From Atherix ibis (lineage: Eukaryota > Arthropoda > Insecta > Diptera > Athericidae): a stretch of DNA of 64,000 nucleotides. Position numbers and translations under genes: made by a program. The stretch is taken from positions 16,593,933 through 16,657,932 of the forward strand of contig OY282608.1 in NCBI GenBank assembly GCA_958298945.1, read 5' to 3'. A model generated the notes under the pieces. The model was not told the DNA's origin, did not search any database, and saw only the letters and a list, made by a program, of their open reading frames with translations. Each line of letters starts with the position of its first letter. Position 1 is the first letter of the stretch. Of the stretch, positions 47,674 to 59,490 are shown piece after piece.

Positions 47674-49800
47674 TTTTTTTTTTTTTTGGTTTGTTCGTTT
47701 GTTGGTTTGTTGGTTTGTTGGTTTGTTGGTTTGTTGGTTTGTTTGTTTGTTGGTTTGTTGGTTTGTTGGTTTGTTGGCTTGTTGGCTTGTTGATTTGGCG
47801 ATTTGTTGGTTTGTTTGTTTGTTGGTTTGTTCGTTTGTTGGTTCAGTGGTTTGTTGGTTTGTTGGTTTGTTGGTTTGTTGGTTTGTTGGTTTGTTGGTTT
47901 GTTGGTTTGTTGGTTTGTTGGTTTGTTGGTTTGTTGGTTTGTTGGTTTGTTGGTTTGTTGGTTTGTTGGTTTGTTGGTTTGTTGGTTTGTTGGTTTGTTG
48001 GTTTGTTCGTTTGTTGGTTTGTTCGTTTGTTGGTTTGTTGGTTTCTTGGTTTGTTGGTTTGTTGGTTTGTTGGTTTGTTCGTTTGTTGGTTTGTTTGTTT
48101 GTTGGTTTGTTGGCTTGTTGGTTTGTTGGTTTGTTGGTTTGTTGGTTTGTTGGTTTGTTGGTTTGTTGGTTTGTTGGTTTGTTGGGTTGTCGGCTTGTTC
48201 GTTTGTTGGTTTTTTGGTTTGTTGGTTTGTTGGTTTTTTGGCATGTTGGTTTGTTGGCTTGTTGGTTTGTTGGCTTGTTGGCTTGTTGGCTTGTTGATTT
48301 GTTGGTTTGTTCGTTTGTTGGTTTGTTGGTTTGTTGGTTTTTTGGTTTGTTGGCTTGTTGGTTTGTTGGTTTGTTGGTTTGTTGGTTTGTTGGTTTGTTG
48401 GTTTGTTGGTTTGTTCGTTTGGTGGTTTTTTGGTTTTTTGGTTTGTTGGCATGTTGGTTTGTTGGCTTGTTGACTTGTTGGCTTATTGGTTTGTTGGCTT
48501 GTTGGTTTGTTGGTTTGTTGGTTTGTTCGTTTGGTGGTTTTTTGGTTTGTTGGTTTGTTGGCATGTTGGTTTGTTGCTTGTTGACTTGTTGGCTTATTGG
48601 TTTGTTGGCTTGTTGGTTTGTTGGTTTGTTGGTTTGTTGGTTTGTTGGTTTGTTGGTTTGTTGGTTTGCTGGTTTGTTGGTTTGTTGGTTTGTTGGTTTG
48701 TTGGTTTGTTGGTTTGTTGGTTTGTTGGTTTGTTGGTTTGTTGGTTTGTTCGTTTGTTGGTTTTTTGGTTTGTTGGTTTGTTGGTTTGTTGGTTAGTTCG
48801 TTTGTTGGTTTGTTGGTTTGTTGGTTTGTTGGTTTGTTGGTTTGTTGGTTTGTTGGTTTGTTGGCTTGTTGGCTTGTTGGTTTGTTCGTTTGTTGGTTTG
48901 TTGGTTTGTTGGTTTTTTGGTTTGTTGGTTTGTTGGTTTGTTGGTTTGTTGGCTTGTTTGTTTGTTGGCTTGTTGGCTTGATGGTTTGTTGGTTTGTTCG
49001 TTTGTTGGTTTGTTGATTTGTTGGTTTGTTGGTTTGTTGGTTTGTTGGTTTGTTGGCTTGTTGGTTTGTTGGTTTGTTCGTTTGTTGGTTTGTTGGTTTG
49101 TTGGTTTTTTGGTTTGTTGGCTTGTTGGTTTGTTGGATTGTTGGTTTGTTGGCTTGTTGGCTTGTTGGCTAAATGGTTTGTTGGCTTGTTGGTTTGATGG
49201 CTTGTTGGCTTGTCGGTTTGTTAGTTTATTGGTTTGTTCGTTTGTTGGTATGTTCGTTTGTTGGTTTGTTTGTTTGTTGGCTTGTTGGTTTGTTGGTTTG
49301 TTGGTTTGGTGGTTTGTTGGTTTGTTGGTTTGTTGGTGTGTTGGTTTGTTGGTTTGTTGGTTTCTTGGTTTGTTGGTTTGTGGGTTTGTTGGTTTATTGG
49401 CTTGTTGGTTTGGTGGTTTGTTGGTTTCTTGGTTTGTTGGTTTGTTCGTTTGTTGGTTTGTTGGTTTGTTGGTTTGTTGGTTTGTTGGTTTGTGGGTTTG
49501 TTGGTTTATTGGTTTGTTGGTTTGCTGGTTTGTTGGTTTGTTGGATTGTTGGTTTGTTCATTTGTTGGCTTGTTGGTTTGTTGGCTTGTTCGCTTGTTGG
49601 TTTGTTGGCTTGTTGGCTTGTTGGTTTGTTGGTTTGTTGGTTTGTTGGTTTGTTGGTTTGTTGGTTAGTTGGCTTGTTGGCTTGTTGGTTTGTTGGTTTG
49701 TTGGCTTGTTGGTTTGTTGGATTTTTGGTTTGTTCGTTTGTTGGTTTGTTGGTTTGCTGGTTTGCTGGTTTGTTGGTTTTTTGGTTTGTTGGTTTGTTGG
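47674..49800 (+). repeat. Fourth 2.1-kb module, separated from the other three
   Basis: Bounded by T-runs at 47674 and 49801 (2127 bp). It shares the GGTTCAGTGG landmark and the order of variants with the module at 37310, about 10.36 kb away, rather than with its direct neighbours. This places a 2.1-kb module amid the 1.2/1.6-kb modules. Confidence 0.75.
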
Positions 49801-50966
49801 TTTTTTTTTTTTGGTTTGTTCGTTTGTTGGTTTGTTGGTTTGTTGGTTTGTTGGTTTGTTTGTTTGTTGGTTTGTTGGTTTGTTGGTTTGTTGGCTTGTT
49901 GGCTTGTTGGTTTGGTGATTTGTTGGTTTGTTTGTTTGTTGGTTTGTTCGTTTGTTGGTTTAGTGGTTTGTTGGTTTGTTGGTTTGTTGGTTTGTTGGTT
50001 TGTTGGCTTGTTGGCTTGTTGGTTTGTTCGTTTGTTGGTTTGTTGGTTTGTTGGTTTTTTGGTTTGTTGGTTTGTTGGTTTGTTGGTTTGTTGGCTTGTT
50101 TGTTTGTTGGCTTGTTGGCTTGATGGTTTGTTGGTTTGTTCATTTGTTGGTTTGTTGGTTTGTTGGTTTGTTGGTTTGTTGGTTTGTTGGTTTGTTGGCT
50201 TGTTGGTTTGTTGGTTTGTTCGTTTGTTGGTTTGTTGGTTTGTTGGTTTTTTGGTTTGTTGGCTTGTTGGTTTGTTGGATTGTTGGTTTGTTGGCTTGTT
50301 GGCTAAATGGTTTGTTGGCTTGTTGGTTTGATGGCTTGTTGGCTTGTCGGTTTGTTAGTTTATTGGTTTGTTCGTTTGTTGGTATGTTCGTTTGTTGGTT
50401 TGTTTGTTTGTTGGCTTGTTGGTTTGTTGGTTTGTTGGTTTGGTGGTTTGTTGGTTTGTTGGTTTGTTGGTGTGTTGGTTTGTTGGTTTGTTGGTTTGTT
50501 GGTTTGTTGGTTTGTGGGTTTGTTGGTTTATTGGCTTGTTGGTTTGGTGGTTTGTTGGTTTCTTGGTTTGTTGGTTTGTTGGTTTGTTCGTTTGTTGGTT
50601 TGTTGGTTTGTTGGTTTGTTGGTTTGTTGGTTTGTTCGTTTGTTGGTTTGTTGGTTTGTTGGTTTGTTGGCTTGTTGGTTTGTTGGTTTGCTGGTTTGTT
50701 GGTTTGTTGGATTGTTGGTTTGTTCATTTGTTGGCTTGTTGGTTTGTTGGCTTGTTCGCTTGTTGGTTTGTTGGCTTGTTGGCTTGTTGGTTTGTTGGTT
50801 TGTTGGTTTGTTGGTTTGTTGGTTTGTTGGTTAGTTGGCTTGTTGGCTTGTTGGTTTGTTGGTTTGTTGGCTTGTTGGTTTGTTGGATTTTTGGTTTGTT
50901 CGTTTGTTGGTTTGTTGGTTTGCTGGTTTGCTGGTTTGTTGGTTTTTTGGTTTGTTGGTTTGTTGG
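49801..50966 (+). repeat. About 1.2-kb module, copy 3
   Basis: 1166 bp between T-runs. CTAAATGG at 50303 is again about 502 bp inside. It is 8.23 kb downstream of copy 1 with matching variant order. Confidence 0.8.
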
Positions 50967-51991
50967 TTTTTTTTTTTTTGGTTTGTTCGTTTGTTGGTTT
51001 GTTGGTTTGTTGGTTTAGTGGTTTGTTGGTTTGTTGGTTTGTTGGTTTGTTGGTTTGTTGGTTTGTTGGTTTGTTGGTTTGTTGGTTTGTTGGTTTGTTG
51101 GTTTGTTGGTTTGTTGGTTTGTTGGTTTGTTGGTTTGTTGGTTTGTTGGTTTGTTGGTTTGTTGGTTTGTTCGTTTGTTGGTTTGTTCGTTTGTTGGTTT
51201 GTTGGTTTCTTGGTTTGTTGGTTTGTTGGTTTGTTGGTTTGTTCGTTTGTTGGTTTGTTTGTTTGTTGGTTTGTTGGCTTGTTGGTTTGTTGGTTTGTTG
51301 GTTTGTTGGTTTGTTGGTTTGTTGGTTTGTTGGTTTGTTGGGTTGTTGGCTTGTTCGTTTGTTGGTTTTTTGGTTTGTTGGTTTGTTGGTTTGTTGGCAT
51401 GTTGGTTTGTTGGCTTGTTGACTTGTTGGCTTATTGGTTTGTTGGCTTGTTGGTTTGTTGGCTTGTTGGCTTGTTGACTTGTTGATTTGTTGGTTTGTTC
51501 GTTTGTTGGTTTGTTGGTTTGTTGGTTTTTTGGTTTGTTGGCTTGTTGGTTTGTTGGTTTGTTGGTTTGTTGGTTTGTTGGTTTGTTGGTTCGTTGGTTT
51601 GTTCGTTTGGTGGTTTTTTGGTTTTTTGGTTTGTTGGCATGTTGGTTTGTTGGCTTGTTGACTTGTTGGCTTATTGGTTTGTTGGCTTGTTGGTTTGTTG
51701 GTTTGTTGGTTTGTTGGTTTGTTGGTTTGTTGGTTTGTTGGTTTGTTGGTTTGTTGGTTTGTTGGTTTGTTGGTTTGTTGGTTTGTTGGTTTGTTGGTTT
51801 GTTGGTTTGTTGGTTTGTTCGTTTGTTCGTTTGTTCGTTTGTTGGTTTGTTGGTTTGTTGGTTTGTTCGTTTGTTGGTTTGTTGGTTTGTTGGTTTGTTT
51901 TTTGTTGGTTTGTTGGTTTGTTGGCTTGTTGGTTTGTTTTTTGTTGGTTTGTTGGCTTGTTCGTTTGTTGGCTTGTAGGTTTGTCGGCTAG
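50967..51991 (+). repeat. CGGCTAG module, copy 3 (right end approximate)
   Basis: Starts at the last T-run of the window (50967-50979) and reaches CGGCTAG at 51985 with the same intermediate landmarks. No T-run of this length is seen to the right of this copy, so the module family ends here. Confidence 0.7.
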
Positions 51992-54900
51992 TTGGTTTGT
52001 TGGTTTGTTGGTTTGTTGGTTTGTTGGTTTGTTGGCTTGTTGGGTTGTTGGCTTGTTGGCTTGATGGGCTGTTGGTTTGTTTGTTTGTTGGTTTGTTGGT
52101 TTGTTGGTTTGTTGGTTTGTTGGTAGGTTGGTTTGTTGGCTTGTTGGCTTGTTGGTTTGTTGGTTTGTTGTTTTGTTGGTTTGTTGGCTTGTTGGCTTGT
52201 TGGTTTGTTGGTTTGTTCGTTTGTTGGTTTATTGGTTTGTTGGTTTTTTGGTTTGTTGGCTTGCTGGTTTGTTGGTTTGTTGGTTTGTTGGTTTGTTCAT
52301 TTGTTGGTTTTTTGGTTTGCTGGTTTGTTGGTTTTTTGGCATGTTGGTTTGTTGGCTTGTTGGCTTGTTGGCTTATTGGTTTGTTGGCTTGTTGGTTTGA
52401 TGGCTTGTTGGCTTGTTGGTTTGTTGGTTTATTGGTTTGTTCGTTTGTTGGTATGTTCGTTTGTTGGTTTGTTTGTTTGTTGGCTTGTTGGTTTGTTGGT
52501 TTGTTGGTTTGTTGGTTTGTTGGTTTGTTGGTTTGTTGGTTTGTTGGTTTGTTGGTTTATTGGTTTGTTGGTTTATTGGCTTGTTGGTTTGGTAGTTTGT
52601 TGGTTTCTTGGTTTGTTGGTTTGTTGGTTTGTTCGTTTGTTGGTTTGTTGGTTTGTTGGTTTGTTGGTTTGTTCGTTTGTTGGTTTGTTGGTTTGTTGGT
52701 TTGTTGGTTTGTTGGTTTCTTGGTTTGTTGGTTTGTTGGATTGTTGGTTTGTTCATTTGTTGGCTTGTTGGTTTGTTGGCTTGTTGGTTTGTTGGTTTGT
52801 TGGTTTGTTGGTTTGTTGGTTTTTGGTTTGTTGGTTAGTTGGCTTGTTGCCTTGTTGGTTTGTTGGTTTGTTGGTTTGTTGGTTTGTTGGTTTGTTGGTT
52901 TGTTGGTTTGTTGGTTTGTTAGTTTGTTGGTTTTTGGTTTGTTGGTTAGTTGCCTTGTTGGCTTGTTGGTTTGTTGGTTTGTTGGTTTGTTGGTTTGTTG
53001 GTTTGTTGGTTTGTTGGTTTGTTGGTTTGTTGGTTTATTGGCTTGTTGGTTTGGTAGTTTGTTGGTTTCTTGGTTTGTTGGTTTGTTGGTTTGTTCGTTT
53101 GTTGGTTTGTTGGTTTGTTGGTTTGTTGGTTTGTTCGTTTGTTGGTTTGTTGGTTTGTTGGTTTGTTGGCTTGTTGGTTTGTTGGTTTGTTGGTTTGTTG
53201 GTTTGTTGGATTGTTGGTTTGTTCATTTGTTGGCTTGTTGGTTTGTTGGCTTGTTGGTTTGTTGGTTTGTTGGTTTGTTGGTTTGTTGGTTTTTGGTTTG
53301 TTGGTTAGTTGACTTGTTGGCTTGTTGGTTTGTTGGCTTGTTGGTTTGTTGGTTTGTTGGTTTGTTGGTTTGTTGGTTTTTGGTTTGTTGGTTAGTTGGC
53401 TTGTTGGCTTGTTGGTTTGTTGGTTTGTTGGTTTGTTGGTTTGTTGGTTTGTTGGTTTGTTGGTTTGTTGGTTTGTTGGTTTGTTGGTTTATTGGCTTGT
53501 TGGTTTGGTAGTTTGTTGGTTTCTTGGTTTGTTGGTTTGTTGGTTTGTTGGTTTGTTGGTTTGTTGGTTTGTTGGTTTGTTGGTTTGTTCGTTTGTTGGT
53601 TTGTTGGTTTGTTGGTTTGTTGGTTTGTTGGCTTGTTGGTTTGTTGGTTTGTTGGTTTGTTGGTTTGTTGGATTGTTGGTTTGTTCATTTGTTGGCTTGT
53701 TGGTTTGTTGGCTTGTTCGCTTGTTGGTTTGATGGTTTGTTGGTTTGTTGGTTTGTTGGTTTGTTGGTTAGTTGGCTTGTTGGCTTGTTGGTTTGTTGGT
53801 TTGTTGGCTTGTTGGTTTGTTGGTTTTTTGGTTTGTTGGTTTGTTGGTTTGTTCGTTTGTTTGTTTGTTGGTTTGTTGGCTTGTTGGTTTGTTGGTTTGT
53901 TGGTTTGTTGGTTTGTTGGTTTGTTGGTTTGTTGGTTTGTTGCTTTGTTGGTTTGTTGGGTTGTTGGTTAGTTCGTTTGTTGGTTTTTTGGTTTGTTGGT
54001 TTGTTGGCTTGTTGGCATGTTGGTTTATTGGCTTGTTGACTTGTTGGCTTATTGGTTTGTTGGCTTGTTGGTTTGTTGGCTTGTTGGCTTGTTGGCTTGT
54101 TGGTTTGTTGGTTTGTTCGTTTGTTGGTATGTTAGTTTGTTGGTGTTTTGGTTTGTTGGCTTGTTGGTTTGTTGGTCAGTTCGTTTGTTGGTTTGTTGGC
54201 TTGTTGGTTTGGTGGTTTGTTGGTTTCTTGGTTTGTTGGTTTGTTGGTTTATTGGTTTGTAAGTTTGTTGGTTTGTTTGTTTGTTTGTTCGTTTGTTGGT
54301 TTGTTGGTTTGTTGGCTTGTTGGTTTGTTGGCTTATTGGTTTGTTGGTTTGTTCGTTTGTTGGCTTGTTGGTTTGTTGGCTTGTTGGTTTGTTGGTTTGT
54401 TGGTTTGTTGGTTTGCTGGGTTGTTGGTTTGTTCGTTTGTTGGTTTGTTGGTTTGTTGGTTTGTTGGTTTGTTGGTTTGTTGGTTTGTTGGTTTGTTGGT
54501 TTGTTGGTTTGTTGGCGTGTTGGCTTGTTGGTTTTTTGGTTTGTTCGTTTGTTGGTTTGTTGGTTTGTTGGTTTGTTGGTTTGTTGGTTTGTTGGTTTGT
54601 TGGTTTGTTGGTTTGTTGGTTTGTTTGCTTGTTCGTTTGTTGGTTTGTTGGTTTTTTGGCTTGTTGGTTTGTTGGTTTGTTGGTTTGTTGGCTTATTGGT
54701 TTGTTGGTTTGTTGGTTTGTTCGTTTGTTTGTTGGTTTATTTGTTTGTTGGTTTGTTGGCTTGTTGGTTTGTTGGTTTGTTGGTTTGTTGGTTTGTTGGT
54801 TTGTTGGTTTGTTGGTTTGTTGGTTTGTTGGTTTGTTGGTTTGTTGGTTTGTTGGTTTGTTGTTTTGTACGTTTGTTGGCTTGTTGGCTTGTTGGCTGTT

Positions 54901-55000
54901 GGCTTGTTGGTTTATGGGTTTGTTGGTTTGTTGTTTTATTGGCTTGTTGGCTTGTTGGTTTGTTGGTTTGTTCGTTTGTTGGTTTGTTGGTTTGTTGGTT
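51992..55000 (+). repeat. Right-arm mosaic, 52-55 kb
   Basis: Octamer satellite with several phase-shifting units: GGTTTTTGGTTTGTTGG near 52818, 52930, 53290 and 53376, and GGCTGTTGG near 54893. The four GGTTTTTGG sites mark a local short-range repeat. No gene or unrelated sequence is visible. Confidence 0.65.
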
Positions 55001-55560
55001 TGTTGGTTTGCTGGTTTGTTGGCTTGTTGGTTTGTTGGCTTGTTGGTTTGTTGGTTTGTTGGTTTGTTGGTTTGTTGGTTTGTTCGTTTGTTGGTTTGTT
55101 GGTTTGTTGGTTTGTTGGTTTGTTGGTTTGTTGGTTTGTTGGTTTGTTGGTTTGTCGGCTTGTTGGCTTGTTGGTTTTTGGTTTGTTCGTTTGTTGGTTT
55201 GTTGGTTTGTTGGATTGTTGGTTTGTTGGTTTGTTGGTTTGTTGGATTGTTGGTTTGTTGGTTTGTTGGTTTGTTGGTTTGTTGGTTTGTTCGTTTGTTC
55301 GTTTGTTCGTTTGTTCGTTTGTTGGTTTGTTGGTTTGTTGTATTGTTCGTTTGTTGGTTTATAGGTTTGTTGGTTTGTTTTTTGTTGGTTTGTTGGTTTG
55401 TTGGTTTGTTGGCTTGTTGGCTTGTTGGTTTGTTGGTTTGGTGGTTTGTTCGTTTGTTGGCTTGTTCGTTTGTTGGCTTGTAGGTTTGCCGGCTAGTTGG
55501 TTTGTTGGTTTATTGGTTTGTTGGTTTATTGGTTTGTTGGTTTGTTGGCTTGTTGGTTTG
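55000..55560 (+). repeat. Segment repeated 6742 bp away, copy 1
   Basis: Rare landmarks GGTTTGCTGG (ctgg at 55011), TATTGTTCG (55341) and TTTGCCGGCTAG (55485) recur at exactly +6742 bp (61753, 62083, 62227). The stretch is essentially collinear over about 560 bp. Confidence 0.85.
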
Positions 55561-57649
55561 TTGGCTTGTTGGTTTGTTGGTTTGTTCGTTTGTTGGTTTG
55601 TTGGTTTGTTGGTTTGTTGGTTTGTTGGTTTGTTGGTTTGTTGGTTTGTTGGTTTGTTAGTTTGTTGGTTTGTTGGCTTGTTGGCTTGTTGGTTTTTTGG
55701 TTTGTTCGTTTGTTGGTTTGTTGGTTTGTTGGTTTGTTGGTTTGTTGGATTGTTGGTTTGTTGGTTTGTTGGTTTGTTGGTTTGTTGGTTTGTTTGTTTG
55801 TTCGTTTGTTCGTTTGTTCGTTTGTTGGTTAGTTGGTTTGTTGGTTTGTTCGTTTGTTGGTTTGTTGGTTTGTTGGTTTGTTGGTTTGTTTTTTTGTTGG
55901 TTTGTTGGTTTGTTGGTTTGTTGGCTTGTTGGTTTGTTGGTTTGTTGGTTTGTTCGTTTGTTGGCTTGTTCGTTTGTTGGCTTGTAGGTTTCTCGGCTAG
56001 TTGGTTTGTTGGTTTGTTGGTTTGTTGGTTTGTTGGCTTGTTGGTTTGTTGGCTTGTTGGCTTGTTGGTTTGTTGGTTTATTCTATTGTTGGTTTGTTGG
56101 TTTGTTGGTTTGTTGGTTTGTTGGTTTGTTGGTTTGTTGGTTTGTTGGTTTGTTGGTTTGTTGGCTTGTTGGCTTGTTGGTTTGTTGGTTTGTTGTTTTG
56201 TTGGTTTGTTGGCTTGTTGGCTTGTTGGTTTGTTGGTTGGTTTGTTTGTTGGTTTGTTGGTTTGTTGGTTTTTTGGTTTGTTGGCTTGTTGGTATGTTGG
56301 TTTGTTGGTTTGTTGGTTTGTTCGTTTGTTGGTTTTTTGGTTTGTTGGTTTGTTGGTTTGTTGGCATTTTGGTTTGTTGGCTTGTTGGCTTGTTGGCTTA
56401 TTGGTTTGTTGGCTTGTTGGTTTGATGGCTTGTTGGCTTGTTGGTTTGTTGGTTTGTTGGTTTGTTCGTTTGTTGGTATGTTCGTTTGTTGGTTTGTTGG
56501 TTGGTTGGTTTGTTGGTTTGTTGGTTTATTGGCTTGTTGGTTTGGTGGTTTGTTCGTTTCTTGGTTTGTTGGTTTGTTCGTTTGTTGGTTTGTTGGTTTG
56601 TTGGTTTGTTGGTTTGTTCGTTTGTTGGTTTGTTCGTTTGTTGGTTTGTTGGTTTGTTGGTTTGTTGGCTTGTTCGTTTGTTGGTTTGTTGGGTTGTTGG
56701 TTTTTTGGATTGTTGGTTTGTTCGTTTGTTGGCTTGTTGGTTTGTTGGCTTGTTGGCTTTTTGATTTGTTGGCTTGTTGGCTTGTTGGTTTGTTGGTTTG
56801 TTGGTTTGTTGGTTTGTTGGTTTGTTGGCTTATTGGTTTGTTGGTTTGTTGGTTTGTTCGTTTGTTGGCTTGTAGGTTTGTCGGCTAGTTGGTTTGTTGG
56901 TTTATTGGTTTGTTGGTTTATTGGTTTGTTGGTTTGTTGGCTTGTTGGTTTGTTGGCTTGTTGGCTTGTTGATTTGTTGGTTTATTTGTTTGTTGGTTTG
57001 TTGGTTTGTTGGTTTGTTGGTTTCTTGGTTTGTTGGTTTGTTGGTTTGTTGGTTTGTTGGTTTGTTGGTTTGTTGGTTTGTTGGTTTGTTGGTTTGTTGG
57101 TTTGTTGGTTTGTTGGTTTGTTGGTTTGTTTGTTTGTTCGTTTGTTGGCTTGTTGGTTTGTTGGCTTGTTGGCTTGTTGGTTTGTTGGTTTGTTTGTTTG
57201 TTTGTTTGTTGGCTTGTTGGTTTGTTGGCTTGTTGGCTTGTTGGTTTGTTGGTTTGTTGGTTTGTTCGTTTGTTGGTTTGTTTGTTTGTTGGTTTGTTCG
57301 TTTGTTGGTTTGTTAGTTACTTGGTTTGTTGGTTTGTTGGTTTGTTGATTTGTTGGCTTGTTGGTTTGTTGATTTGTTGGTTTGTTGGTTTGTTGGTTTG
57401 TTGGTTTGTTGGTTTGTTGGTTTGTTGGCTTGTTGGCTTATTGGTTTGTTGGTTTGTTGGTTTGTTGTTTTGTTGGTTTGTTGGCTTGTTGGCTTGTTGG
57501 TTTGAGGGTTTGTTTGTTTGTTGGTTTGTTGGTTTGTTGGTTTTTTGGTTTGTTGGCTTGTTGGTTTGTTGGTTTGTTGGTTTGTTGGTTTGATGGCTTG
57601 TTGGCTTGTTGGTTTGTTGGTTTGTTGGTTTGTTCGTTTGTTGGTATGT
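55561..57649 (+). repeat. Right-arm mosaic, 55.6-57.6 kb
   Basis: Octamer satellite with CGGCTAG sites at 55994 and 56882 and a TTAGTTACTTGG landmark (TTAC at 57317) that recurs near 61077. About 250 bp around the latter pair match at a spacing of about 3760 bp. Confidence 0.65.
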
Positions 57650-59490
57650 TCGTTTGTTGGCTTGTTGGCTTATTGGTTTGTTGGCTTGTTGGTTGGATGG
57701 CTTGTTGGCTTGTTGGTTTGTTGGTTTGTTGGTTTGTTCGTTTGTTGGTATGTTCGTTTGTTGGTTTGTTTGTTTGTTGGCTTGTTGGTTTGTTGGTTTG
57801 TTGGTTTGTTGGTTTGTTGGTTTGTTGGTTTGTTGGTTTGTTGGTTTGTTGGTTTGTTGGTTTGTTGGTTTGTTGGTTTGTTGGTTTGTTGGTTTGTTGG
57901 TTTGTTGGTTTGTTGGTTTGTTGGTTTGTTGGTTTGTTGGATTGTTGGTTTGTTCGTTTGTTGGCTTGTTGGCTTGTTGGCTTGTTGGCTTTTTGATTTG
58001 TTGGCTTGTTGGTTTGTTGGTTTGTTGGTTTGTTGGTTTGTTGGTTTGTTGGTTAGTTGGCTTGTTGGCTTGTTGGTTTGTTGGTTTGTTGGCTTGTTGG
58101 TTTGTTGGTTTTTTGGTTTGTTTGTTTGTTGGTTTGTTGGTTTGTTGGTTTGTTGGTTTGTTGGTTTGTTGGTTTGTTGGTTTTTTGGTTTTTTGGTTTG
58201 TTCGTTTGTTGGTTTGTTGGTTTTTTGGCTTGTTGGCTTGTTGGCTTGTTGGTTTTTTGGTTTGTTTGTTTGTTGGTTTGTTGGTTTGTTGGTTTGTTGG
58301 TTTGTTGGTTTGTTGGATTGTTGGTTTGATGGTTTGTTGGTTTGTTGGTTTGTTGGTTTGTTCGTTTGTTCGTTTGTTGGTTTGTTGGTTTGTTGGTTTG
58401 TTCGTTTGTTGGTTTGTTGGTTTGTTGGTTTGTTGGCTTGTTGGCTTGTTGGCTTGTTGGCTTTTTGATTTGTTGGCTTGTTGGTTTGTTGGTTTGTTGG
58501 TTTGTTGGTTTGTTGGTTTGTTGGTTTGTTGGTTTGTTGGTTTGTTGGTTTGTTGGATTGTTGGTTTGTTCGTTTGTTGGCTTGTTGGCTTGTTGGCTTG
58601 TTGGCTTTTTGATTTGTTGGCTTGTTGGTTTGTTGGTTTGTTGGTTTGTTGGTTTGTTGGTTTGTTGGTTTATTGGTTTGTTGGCATGTTGGTTTGTTGG
58701 CTTGTTGGCTTGTTGGCTTGTTGGCTTATTGGTTTGTTGGCTTGTTGGTTTGATGGCTTGTTGGCTTGTTGGTTTGTTGGTTTGTTGGTTTGTTCGTTTG
58801 TTGGTATGTTCGTTTGTTGGTTTGTTTGTTTGTTGGCTTGTTGGTTTGTTGGTTTGTTGGTTTGTTGGTTTGTTGGTTTGTTGGTTTGTTGGTTTGTTGG
58901 TTTGTTGGTTTGTTGGTTTGTTGGTTTGTTGGTTTGTTGGTTTGTTGGTTTGTTGGTTTGTTGGTTTGTTGGTTTGTTGGTTTGTTGGTTGGTTGGATTG
59001 TTGGTTTGTTCGTTTGTTGGCTTGTTGGCTTGTTGGCTTGTTGGCTTTTTGATTTGTTGGCTTGTTGGTTTGTTGGTTTGTTGGTTTGTTGGTTTGTTGG
59101 TTTGTTGGTTAGTTGGCTTGTTGGCTTGTTGGTTTGTTGGTTTGTTGGCTTGTTGGTTTGTTGGTTTTTTGGTTTGTTTGTTTGTTGGTTTGTTGGTTTG
59201 TTGGTTTGTTGGTTTGTTGGTTTGTTGGTTTGTTGGTTTTTTGGTTTTTTGGTTTGTTCGTTTGTTGGTTTGTTGGTTTTTTGGCTTGTTGGCTTGTTGG
59301 CTTGTTGGTTTTTTGGTTTGTTCGTTTGTTGGTTTGTTGGTTTGTTGGTTTGTTGGTTTGTTGGTTTGTTGGATTGTTGGTTTGATGGTTTGTTGGTTTG
59401 TTGGTTTGTTGGTTTGTTCGTTTGTTCGTTTGTTGGTTTGTTGGTTTGTTGGTTTGTTCGTTTGTTGGTTTGTTGGTTTGTTGGTTTGTT
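57650..59490 (+). repeat. 1056-bp tandem duplication
   Basis: GGTATG at 57747 and 58803, GGTTAGTTGG at 58051 and 59107, and the double TTCG near 58362 and 59418 are all exactly 1056 bp apart (132 octamers). Copies span about 57650-58430 and 58706-59490; the intervening 58431-58705 repeats an internal GGCTTTTTGATTTG block. Confidence 0.82.

Noticed and set aside
54148..57348. 1066-codon open frame on the plus strand, and dozens of other long frames in the array
   Set aside because: They begin at TTG rather than ATG, lie wholly in octamer satellite and encode only the trivial 8-residue cycle; equal frames exist in all phases.
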